A stretch of DNA of 64,000 nucleotides from Comamonas fluminis (GTDB lineage Bacteria; Pseudomonadota; Gammaproteobacteria; Burkholderiales; Burkholderiaceae_C), in contig NZ_CP066783.1 in the NCBI RefSeq assembly GCF_019186805.1, positions 4,167,501 to 4,231,500 on the forward strand. The letters are read 5' to 3'. The notes under the pieces were generated by a model. The model worked only from the letters and a program-made list of their open reading frames with translations. It ran no database searches and was not told the origin of the DNA. Position numbers and translations under genes: made by a program. The first letter of the stretch is position 1. The number at the start of each line of letters is the position of its first letter. Shown here piece by piece: positions 9,314 to 16,598 of this stretch.

Positions 9314-10195
9314 TCAGTTTTTCACCAAGCTGTCGGGCGATGGGTCACGCACCACCTTGAACCAGCGCACGGCGCCGCCCTTGGTGTGCAGCACGGTGAA
9401 CTCCAGCCCGCCCAGGTGAATTTGCTCGCCACGCTTTGGCACATGGCCTATTTCGTGGGCAATCAGGCCACCAATGGTGTCGAACTCTTCGTCCGGGTCG
9501 CTGGCGTGCAGGCTGGTCTCGAACTCCTGGCTCACATGCTCTACCGTGGCGTCGCCCGCCACGCGGTAGCTGTTGTCGGCCAGGGCAAAGATGTCGCCTT
9601 CGTCTTCGGGGATGTCGAACTCGTCCTCGATCTCGCCGACGATTTCTTCGAGCACGTCTTCAATCGTCACCAGCCCGGCCACACGGCCAAATTCGTCAAT
9701 GACGATGGCCAGATGGTTGCGGTTGGCACGGAATTCGCGCAGCAGGTCGTTCAGGCCCTTGCTCTCGGGCACAAACACGGCAGAGCGCACCAGAGCCCGG
9801 ATATTCAGGGTAGGAGAGCGCTGCAGCTTGAGCAAATCCTTGGCCATGAGAATGCCAATGATGTTCTCGCGCTCGCCCTGATAGACCGGGAAGCGTGAAT
9901 GCGCCGTGGTGATGACCTGATGCAGGATTTCATCAAAAGGCGCATCGATATTGAGCAGATCCATGCGTGGCGCAGCCACCATGACATCACCGGCGCTCAT
10001 ATCGGCCATGCGGATCACGCGCTCCAGCATGACGCGGGATTCGGTGCCGATGACCTGGTTGTCTTCGGCCTCGGCCAGAGTTTCGATCAGTTCATCCGGA
10101 GAGTCCGGTGCCGGATGAATGAATTCAGCCACCTTTTGCAGGAAGCTTCGCTTGTCTTCCTTCTCGGGAAGTCGCGCAGGATGGGGGTCAGACAC
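9314..10195 (-). CDS. corC: HlyC/CorC-family protein with CBS pair and transporter-associated domain
   Basis: The 293-residue protein has an acidic N terminus, a CBS pair at about residues 65-190 (containing AAPRMDLLNID, SRFPVYQGERENIIG and DEFGRVAGLVTIEDVLEEIVGEIEDE) and a C-terminal CorC_HlyC domain that starts at about 205. No membrane segments are present. This matches soluble CorC, linked genetically to magnesium and cobalt efflux. The corC-lnt order is also found in other proteobacteria, where CorC is often annotated beside lnt and ybeY. A terminator separates the two genes here. Confidence 0.92.
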   Translation of the reverse strand: MSDPHPARLPEKEDKRSFLQKVAEFIHPAPDSPDELIETLAEAEDNQVIGTESRVMLERVIRMADMSAGDVMVAAPRMDLLNIDAPFDEILHQVITTAHSRFPVYQGERENIIGILMAKDLLKLQRSPTLNIRALVRSAVFVPESKGLNDLLREFRANRNHLAIVIDEFGRVAGLVTIEDVLEEIVGEIEDEFDIPEDEGDIFALADNSYRVAGDATVEHVSQEFETSLHASDPDEEFDTIGGLIAHEIGHVPKRGEQIHLGGLEFTVLHTKGGAVRWFKVVRDPSPDSLVKN

Positions 10196-10273
10196 TGTCT
10201 TGGAGTGCAGGACGTGCGGTAGTCAAACAAGCCGCCAAGAATAGCGGATTGTGTTGACAACCGGCTGGCAACC

Positions 10274-10320
10274 CCGAAAAAGCCATGGGCCGCTATCGCA
10301 ATGCAACAGCGGCCCATGGC
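10274..10320 (-). terminator. Intrinsic terminator after the GNAT gene
   Basis: A perfect 13-bp inverted repeat (GCCATGGGCCGCT at 10282-10294, AGCGGCCCATGGC at 10308-10320) is followed on the minus strand by TTTTTCGGGG. It lies 69 bases past the acetyltransferase stop. A second imperfect palindrome (AGCTGCAAGCGC...AGCGCTGCAGC, 10343-10374) lies between the two. Confidence 0.8.
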
Positions 10321-10388
10321 TCCGAAACTATTATTTCAATAGCTGCAAGCGCCTATTGGTAAAGCGCTGCAGCCATTTTTTATGCAGA

Positions 10389-11111
10389 TTACTCTGCCGA
10401 CTGGTGGCGGCCTTCCTGCACACCTTTGCGCACTTCCTGCACGCCCGCCAGGAACGCCCAGAAGTTGACTGCCTGCTTTTTGAGCTGGTAGTCCATCTCG
10501 CCAATATGTTCGGTCATCAGCTCGCTGACATGGGTCTCGAAGCTGGCCGGTGGCAGCTCCAGATAGGCCTCGGACTCCGAGCCTTCACGCTTGACCGTGG
10601 CACCGGCGTTGCGCGCAATCTTGAGCATGGCCGTGTTTTCAGACAGCGCATGAATGAACATCATGCTCACATTCTTGCTGCGGGCATGCAGCACCGCGCG
10701 CTCGAACAATCGTGCGCCCAGGCCCTTGCCGCGTGCGCTCTTGAGCACGGAGACGCCAAACTCCGCGCATTTTTCATGCTCGGGGTGACCGGCAAACGCC
10801 AGATGGGCCATGGCAATCAGCTCCAGACGACGGTTGAAGACACCAAAGATATCGTCGCGCTCGAAGTCCAGATGCTCGACATAGCGCGCCACCTGCTCGT
10901 CGCTGGCGGCATAGCCAAAGCGCAGATAGCGGTCACGCGCATCCAGCTTGAGCAAATGCTTGGTGATGCGGTCGCGGTGACGCGGGCTCAGGGAACGGAT
11001 GGGCACCAAGGACGGCGAGCGACGCTCGGCGCCCTGGGACTTGCCCATATCCCGCAGCCAGCCGGAGCCAGCTTGCCAGGGCGATTTCAACCAGTCTTTG
11101 GAGATGTTCAT
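10389..11111 (-). CDS. GNAT-family N-acetyltransferase
   Basis: The 240-residue protein has a central GNAT acetyl-CoA-binding fold. The beta4-alpha3 signature is recognisable in FGVSVLKSARGKGLGARLFERAV near residue 120-142, with the pyrophosphate loop RGKGLGARL. The flanking N-terminal 40 and C-terminal 50 residues are less typical. The substrate cannot be told from sequence. It stands alone, divergent from nothing recognisable, with a strong terminator downstream. Confidence 0.85.
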   Translation of the reverse strand: MNISKDWLKSPWQAGSGWLRDMGKSQGAERRSPSLVPIRSLSPRHRDRITKHLLKLDARDRYLRFGYAASDEQVARYVEHLDFERDDIFGVFNRRLELIAMAHLAFAGHPEHEKCAEFGVSVLKSARGKGLGARLFERAVLHARSKNVSMMFIHALSENTAMLKIARNAGATVKREGSESEAYLELPPASFETHVSELMTEHIGEMDYQLKKQAVNFWAFLAGVQEVRKGVQEGRHQSAE

Positions 11112-11250
11112 GGCCTGAAATATAGGTAAAAACCCGAATCCTCACAAGCTCTGTGTTGCATTGCAACAATTTTGTAAGGATTTTCCGTTAATTCAATACC
11201 TTAGCCAATTGTCAGACGTCAACCATGGTCCAAATGAAGGACGCCAGCCG

Positions 11251-11733
11251 TTACAACGGCACGGCCGTGGTGACTTTGACGCGGTCCATCACAAAGCTGG
11301 TCTTGCAGTCCTGCACGCTGGGGTGCTTGAGCAAGGTATCCATGATGAAGCGGCTGTAGTGCTGCATATCGGCCACCACCACGCGCAACAGATAGTCCAT
11401 CTCGCCGGTCAGAGAGACGCACTCCACCACCTCGGGCCAGGTCTGAACGCTGGCGCGAAAGATGTCCATGGGGTTGCGCTTGCTGGTTTCGGTGTATTTT
11501 TCCAGGCGCACATTGAGGTAGGCCGTCAGGCCCAGGCCCACGGTCTCGGGCTGTACCAGCGCCACATAACGGTCAATCACGCCGCTTTCTTCCAGGCGTT
11601 TGACCCGGCGCAGCACGGCGCTGGGGGACAGGCCGACCTGCTCCCCGATGACGTCATAGGTTTCTCGGCCATTGGCCTGCAGACGGCGCAAAATAGCCTT
11701 GTCCAGTTTGTCGATGGTGTGCGTAGTGCTCAT
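11251..11733 (-). CDS. Lrp/AsnC-family transcriptional regulator
   Basis: The first 55 residues form the winged helix-turn-helix (LDKAILRRLQANGRETYDVIGEQVGLSPSAVLRRVKRLE), followed by a RAM ligand-binding domain (about 70-150) with the VVECVSLTGEMDYLLRVVVADM block. At 160 residues it is normal for Lrp/AsnC. It is divergently transcribed from hpd over a 219-bp gap with palindromes. This suggests control of tyrosine degradation by an aromatic amino acid or derived ligand, which is an inference from location. Confidence 0.9.
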   Translation of the reverse strand: MSTTHTIDKLDKAILRRLQANGRETYDVIGEQVGLSPSAVLRRVKRLEESGVIDRYVALVQPETVGLGLTAYLNVRLEKYTETSKRNPMDIFRASVQTWPEVVECVSLTGEMDYLLRVVVADMQHYSRFIMDTLLKHPSVQDCKTSFVMDRVKVTTAVPL

Positions 11734-11768
11734 GACGGCAGATTATAAAAACAGAGCAATTTTTCTTC

Positions 11769-11831
11769 AGGGTTAACCCTTGATAACCATTTAAACTGCA
11801 TGAAATCTAATTTTCGCGCAGTTTTCATGCA
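11769..11831. promoter_or_regulatory. Candidate operator region between the Lrp-type gene and hpd
   Basis: Two palindromic signals lie in the divergent gap. AGGGTTAACCCT at 11769-11780 is a perfect 12-bp palindrome. TGCATGAAA at 11797-11805 and TTTCATGCA at 11823-11831 form a perfect inverted repeat with 17 bases between the arms. Repeated sites of this kind are typical of Lrp-type binding. Binding is inferred, not shown. Confidence 0.5.
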
Positions 11832-11952
11832 TTCAATGGTTTGCAGGCACGGGCTTTTTGCATAAAGCCTGCCAGTGCTCCGCCCTACAGTGAGTCCCAT
11901 CGTCGGCACCTGTTCCTCATGTGCCCCGCATTACCGGATGGAGACCCACGCT

Positions 11953-13074
11953 ATGAACGCCCCCCTGACCCAGACCAGCAGCACCTTCCAGACTTGGGAC
12001 AACCCCATGGGCACGGACGGCTTCGAGTTTGTCGAATACGCCGCGCCCGATCCTGTTGCCATGGGCCAGCTGTTCGAGCGCATGGGCTTCACTGCCATTG
12101 CCAAGCACCGCCGCAAGAACGTGACGCTGTACCGCCAGGGCGAGATCAACTTCATCATCAACGCCGAGCCTGACAGCTTTGCCCAGCGCTTTGCCCGCCT
12201 GCACGGCCCCAGTGTCTGCGCCATTGCCGTGCGTGTGAACGATGCCAAATACGCCTACGAGCGTGCGGTTTCGCTGGGCGCCTGGGGCTACGCCCAGCAA
12301 TCGGCCCCGGGCGAGCTGAACATCCCCGCCATCAAGGGCATTGGCGATTCGCTGATCTACTTCATCGACAAGTGGCGCGGCAAGAACGGCGCCAAGGACG
12401 GTGACCTGGGCAATATCAGCTTCTTCGATGTGGACTTCGAGCCCCTGCCCGGCGTGCAGAACCTGCACCCCGAAGGTCTGGGCCTGACCTATATCGACCA
12501 CCTGACCAACAACGTCTACCGCGGCCGCATGGCCGAGCTGGCCGAGTTCTACGAGCGCATCTTCAACTTCCGCGAAGTGCGCTATTTCGACATCGAAGGC
12601 CAGGCCACAGGCGTCAAGAGCAAGGCCATGACCAGCCCCTGCGGCAAGATTCGCATTCCCATCAATGAAGAAGGCAACGACAAGGCGGGCCAGATTCAGG
12701 AATATCTGGACATGTACAAGGGCGAGGGCATTCAGCACATTGCGCTGGGCTCGACCAATCTGTACGACACCGTGGACGGCCTGCAGATGAACGGCATCAA
12801 GCTGCTGAACACCAGCGAGACCTATTACGAGCTGCTGCCCAAGCGTATTCCCGAGCTGCAGGAACCCATTCCCGAGCTGCTGGCGCGCAATATTCTGGTG
12901 GACGGCGCCCCTGGCGAGCTGCTGCTGCAAATCTTCAGCGAAAACCAGCTGGGCCCCATCTTCTTCGAGTTCATCCAGCGCAAGGGCAATAGCGGCTTTG
13001 GCGAAGGCAACTTCAAGGCGCTGTTCGAGACCATGGAGCTCGACCAGATGCGCCGTGGCGTGCTGCAAAAATAA
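11953..13074 (+). CDS. hpd: 4-hydroxyphenylpyruvate dioxygenase
   Basis: Hpd converts 4-hydroxyphenylpyruvate to homogentisate with Fe(II) and oxygen in tyrosine catabolism. The 373-residue protein has two vicinal-oxygen-chelate halves. The iron ligands are visible: His in YIDHLTNNV near residue 181, His in IQHIALGS near 260 and Glu in FFEFIQRKG near 337. The ATG at 11953 is preceded by GGAG about 10 bases upstream. An earlier in-frame start at 11875 would add 26 residues of unrelated sequence. phhA, which makes tyrosine, lies 2.5 kb downstream on the same strand, with two solute-binding proteins between. Confidence 0.95.
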   Translation: MNAPLTQTSSTFQTWDNPMGTDGFEFVEYAAPDPVAMGQLFERMGFTAIAKHRRKNVTLYRQGEINFIINAEPDSFAQRFARLHGPSVCAIAVRVNDAKYAYERAVSLGAWGYAQQSAPGELNIPAIKGIGDSLIYFIDKWRGKNGAKDGDLGNISFFDVDFEPLPGVQNLHPEGLGLTYIDHLTNNVYRGRMAELAEFYERIFNFREVRYFDIEGQATGVKSKAMTSPCGKIRIPINEEGNDKAGQIQEYLDMYKGEGIQHIALGSTNLYDTVDGLQMNGIKLLNTSETYYELLPKRIPELQEPIPELLARNILVDGAPGELLLQIFSENQLGPIFFEFIQRKGNSGFGEGNFKALFETMELDQMRRGVLQK

Positions 13075-13303
13075 GCACGCACCTGCCGCCAGAGCGCTGC
13101 CATGACTGATACCCGCCACCATCGCCCGGCCGCACAGCGTGCCTGCGCTGGCGGCGGGAAAATTTCTTGCTTGCAACTGGTTGCCTTATGCATGGCTGTA
13201 CGGCCAAACGGACCATATCCAGGCGGGTTTACCTGCCTATACTCAGGTTCACGCTGCATCAGAGGCCCTGAAGTCTGCAACCGATGCGGCGCACTGCCTC
13301 ATC

Positions 13304-14398
13304 GTGAAAGCCACTGCCCCCCCTTCATCACCTCCATTGCTGCCTCTGCACGGCGGCGGGAAAGCGGGCGTTGCACCAGGGCCAGCGCCGCTGCTGACGC
13401 GGCGAAAGCTGCTGTCACTGACCGCAGCAGCAGCTTCACCTTTGATAGCAGCTACCGCTTATGCTCAAAGGACTCCCACAGGATTTACCACCAACTCCAG
13501 CAAAGCAGCAAGCGCGCTGACCGTGGTGGTTCCCTTTGCGGCGGGTGGCCCGCTGGATCGATCTGCCCGCAGGCTGGTGCAGGACACACCTTCCATGGGC
13601 CCCATGCAGGTGATGAATGTCACAGGAGCAAGTGGCGCCACGGGTGCCGCCATGGTGGCCCGGGCGGGCTCGCGCGAGCCCATGCTGCTGATGGGCGCTA
13701 CCGGCACGCACGCCATCCTGCCCTGGATCAATCCCCAGCTGCCCTACGACCCGCTGCGCGACTTTCAGCCGCTGACGCTGGTGGCGCGCATGCCCCATGT
13801 GCTGGTCGTACGCAGCGAAATGGCGCTGCAGTGGCGCATCTCCACGCCCCACGATCTGCTGCGCCTGATGGGCAAAAGCCGTCAGCCACTGCGCTACGCC
13901 TCGGCGGGCAACAGCAGCATTGGTCATATCGCAGCCCAGCTGTTTCAAACCCTGACCCGCGTGCCACTGCAGCACCTGCCGTTTGCGGGCGCCCAGCCCG
14001 CCATGTCGGCGCTGCTGGATGGCACTGCCGATCTGATGTTCGACAACATCGCCTCCTGCCTGCCGCATATCCGCGCAGGCAGGCTCAAGGCGCTGGGCGT
14101 AACTTCGGCTTCGCCCCTGCCCATATTGCCGGGCGTGCCCGTACTCAACGAAAGCGTGCGCGGGCTGGAGCTGACCACCTGGTTCGGACTGTTTGCCACG
14201 GCAGGCATCTCGGACGCACTGGCCAGCCGCTGGGCCAATGCGTTTGCACAGACGCTGCAGCAGCCTGCGGTGCAGCAGTATTTCGATGCCATGGGCGTCA
14301 TACGCGAGGATTTGCGCCTGCACGACTTTGCCAGTCTGGTGCAAAGCGATCACCAGTTCTACGGCCAGTTCATCAAGAACCGTCTGCGCCAGATCTGA
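13304..14398 (+). CDS. Bug/TctC-family solute-binding protein, probable Tat signal
   Basis: This is a periplasmic receptor of the tripartite tricarboxylate transporter type. The family core begins LTVVVPFAAGGPLDRSARRL and includes YASAGNSSIGHIAAQLFQ, LMFDNIASCLPHIRAGRLKALGVTSA and a C-terminal helix region. A twin-arginine-like leader (LLTRRKLLSLTAAAASPLIAATAYAQ) precedes it. The start is uncertain. GTG at 13304 gives a 364-residue protein with a long leader, and GTG at 13139 is possible but adds 55 unsupported residues. No membrane subunits (TctA/TctB) are adjacent. It is a paralogue of the next gene. Confidence 0.85.
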   Translation: MKATAPPSSPPLLPLHGGGKAGVAPGPAPLLTRRKLLSLTAAAASPLIAATAYAQRTPTGFTTNSSKAASALTVVVPFAAGGPLDRSARRLVQDTPSMGPMQVMNVTGASGATGAAMVARAGSREPMLLMGATGTHAILPWINPQLPYDPLRDFQPLTLVARMPHVLVVRSEMALQWRISTPHDLLRLMGKSRQPLRYASAGNSSIGHIAAQLFQTLTRVPLQHLPFAGAQPAMSALLDGTADLMFDNIASCLPHIRAGRLKALGVTSASPLPILPGVPVLNESVRGLELTTWFGLFATAGISDALASRWANAFAQTLQQPAVQQYFDAMGVIREDLRLHDFASLVQSDHQFYGQFIKNRLRQI

Positions 14399-14514
14399 GC
14401 AGACAAGCGCGGGCACCGGCAGCTGCATTTGTGCCCCCAGATGCCCTGAAACACCAGCCAGGGTTTCTATACTTCCGGGCGCCTTTTGAAGGCGGTTTTT
14501 TCCCGGAATCCATA

Positions 14515-15480
14515 GTGAAACGCTCCCTCCTGCTTGCTGCCCTGATGTGCGGCCCGGCCTTTGCTGCTTTTGCGCAAAACGCCAGCCAGCCCCTTTCCTT
14601 CGTCGTTCCCTACCCTGCGGGCGGCCCTCTCGATACCTCAGCCCACCTGCTGGCCCAAGGTGCCCAGCAAAGTCTGGGCAATATCTCCGTCACCAACAAG
14701 CCCGGCGCCGGTGGCGTCAAAGGGGTGGAGCTGATTGCCAAGGCCAAACCTCAGGAGAACCTGGTCGTCATGGGCGCCGTGGCCACCCACGCGGTGCTGC
14801 CCCATCTGGGCACGCCTCCGTCCTACGATGTGTACAAGGACTTCAAGCCGCTGATTCTGGTCGCGCGCGTGCCCAATGTTCTGGTCATCACCAAGGCCCG
14901 CGCCACCGAGCTCAAAATTCAGAACACCAGCGATCTGGTTGCCTTCATCAAGGCCAACCCCAACCAGCTCAAGATGGGCTCGGCGGGCAACGGCAGCATC
15001 GGCCATATCTCTGGCGAAATGCTCAAGTCACTGGCCAATCTGCGCCTGCCCAATACGCAGTTTGAAGGCGCATCGGCCGCGCAGAAAGCCTTGCTCAAGG
15101 GCGATGTGGACATGGTGTTCGACAACCTGGCCTCCGCCCTGCCGCTGATTGCGTCGGGAGAGCTGGTTGCCCTATCCGTCACCACCCCGGCCCGCAATGT
15201 GGCCCTGCCCAATGTGCCCAGCGTCAATGAAGCCGTACCCGGCTTTGACGTGGCTACCTGGTTCGGCGTGTTCGCCCCGGCCAGCCTGCCCGATAAAGAT
15301 GCCCAGAAATATGCCAGCGCCTTCCAGGCAGCCCTCAGCAACCCCAGCTACCGCGATCAGTACCGCAAGATGGGCATTGCCCCGGAAGACATGCGGTTGC
15401 TGGAGTTTGCTGAATTCGTGAAACGCGAGAACCGCAAGTTTCAGTTTCTGATCAGCGCCACCAAGATCAAGGCCAGTTAA
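14515..15480 (+). CDS. Bug/TctC-family solute-binding protein, Sec signal
   Basis: The gene starts with GTG at 14515 and has a plain Sec signal (VKRSLLLAALMCGPAFAAFAQ, cleavage after AFA-Q). The mature part repeats the family landmarks of the preceding gene: LSFVVPYPAGGPLDTSAHLL, MGSAGNGSIGHISGEMLK, MVFDNLASALPLIASGELVALSV and a WFGVFAPASLP block. It is 321 residues, normal for Bug proteins. The reading frame stays open upstream to 13102, but that part overlaps the previous gene in another frame and is not coding. The two paralogues lie between hpd and phhA, which suggests an aromatic acid ligand (inference). Confidence 0.88.
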   Translation: MKRSLLLAALMCGPAFAAFAQNASQPLSFVVPYPAGGPLDTSAHLLAQGAQQSLGNISVTNKPGAGGVKGVELIAKAKPQENLVVMGAVATHAVLPHLGTPPSYDVYKDFKPLILVARVPNVLVITKARATELKIQNTSDLVAFIKANPNQLKMGSAGNGSIGHISGEMLKSLANLRLPNTQFEGASAAQKALLKGDVDMVFDNLASALPLIASGELVALSVTTPARNVALPNVPSVNEAVPGFDVATWFGVFAPASLPDKDAQKYASAFQAALSNPSYRDQYRKMGIAPEDMRLLEFAEFVKRENRKFQFLISATKIKAS

Positions 15481-15531
15481 GCCCGCCCGCCTTCGGGCGG
15501 TCTGGCTGGCCAGTCAACAGACAAGGAGCCC

Positions 15532-16386
15532 ATGATGGGACAAGCACCCGTGGTTTATGGTCAATCCGACCGCCCGCCGCGCGGAGATTACAGCCGCGCC
15601 AACGATGACTACACCTGCGCACAGGACTATGCGGCCTATACCGAAGCCGATCACCAGACCTACCAGCGCCTGTACGAACGCCAGTGTGCGCTGCTGCCCG
15701 GTCTGGCCAGCCAGCACTTCATAGCCGCTCTGCCCTCGCTGGGCGCCAAGGAGCGCATTCCACGCTTTGAGGAAGTCAACGAGCGCCTGTTCAAAGCCAC
15801 GGGCTGGGAAATCGTCGGCGTGCCGGGACTGATCCCCGAAGTGCCGTTTTTCTCGCTGCTGGCCCAGCGCAAATTTCCCGTCACAGACTGGATTCGCAAG
15901 CCCGAAGAGTTTGAATACATCGTCGAGCCCGACATCTTTCACGACCTCTTCGGCCATGTACCACTGCTGTTCAACCCCGTCATTGCCGACTTCATCCAGG
16001 CCTATGGCCAGGGCGGCCTTAAAGCGGCAGAGCTGGGCGCCTGCGAGATGCTGGCCCGCGTGTACTGGTACACCATCGAATTCGGCCTGATTCGTGAAAA
16101 CGGCGGTGTGCGCGCCTATGGCGCAGGCATCCTCAGCTCCGCAGGCGAGCTGGCCTACAGCGTGCAAAGCCCCGAGCCCCACCGCCTGCCGCTGCAGCTG
16201 GAGCGCGCCATGCGCACGCTCTACAAGATCGACACCTACCAGCAGACCTATTTCGTGCTGGACGACATGCAGCAGCTGCTGGACTTCGCCAGCACCGACT
16301 TTGCACCGCTTTATGCACAGCTGCGCCAGCAGCCCACCATAGGCGCCAAGGAACTGCTGCCCGGCGAAACACTGCTCAAGACTTAA
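15532..16386 (+). CDS. phhA: Phenylalanine 4-monooxygenase
   Basis: PhhA hydroxylates phenylalanine to tyrosine using tetrahydropterin and non-haem iron. The 284-residue protein is the monodomain bacterial form. The iron ligands are the two histidines of DIFHDLFGHVPLL near residue 136 and the Glu in the VYWYTIEFGLI block near 180. RBS AAGGAG lies just before two consecutive ATG codons (15532 and 15535). With hpd upstream it supplies homogentisate from phenylalanine. An SDR resembling pteridine reductase and folB lie far downstream (58-59 kb) and could serve the pterin cofactor, though this link is weak. Confidence 0.95.
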   Translation: MMGQAPVVYGQSDRPPRGDYSRANDDYTCAQDYAAYTEADHQTYQRLYERQCALLPGLASQHFIAALPSLGAKERIPRFEEVNERLFKATGWEIVGVPGLIPEVPFFSLLAQRKFPVTDWIRKPEEFEYIVEPDIFHDLFGHVPLLFNPVIADFIQAYGQGGLKAAELGACEMLARVYWYTIEFGLIRENGGVRAYGAGILSSAGELAYSVQSPEPHRLPLQLERAMRTLYKIDTYQQTYFVLDDMQQLLDFASTDFAPLYAQLRQQPTIGAKELLPGETLLKT

Positions 16387-16598
16387 GAAATTTATGGCCC
16401 CAGCGCTTATGCACCAAGCGCTAAACGCTATGTAATCAATAGCAAACTACAGCTTCTTTGCCAGACGCTGCGCACAGCCGTGGGGGCAGCTTGCTGAAAC
16501 CCTGCTTGCCGCATTGCACCTATAGTTGCAGCGAGCAGGCGGGCAGAAAGTCCGCCAATCCGCGCCGCCATGCGGCCCTGCCCCCACTTGTGAACACC

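Noticed and set aside
13102..15480. A single 792-residue protein spanning both Bug genes.
   Set aside because: The upstream 470 codons overlap the first Bug gene in another frame and have no family character. Two separate genes explain the region better.
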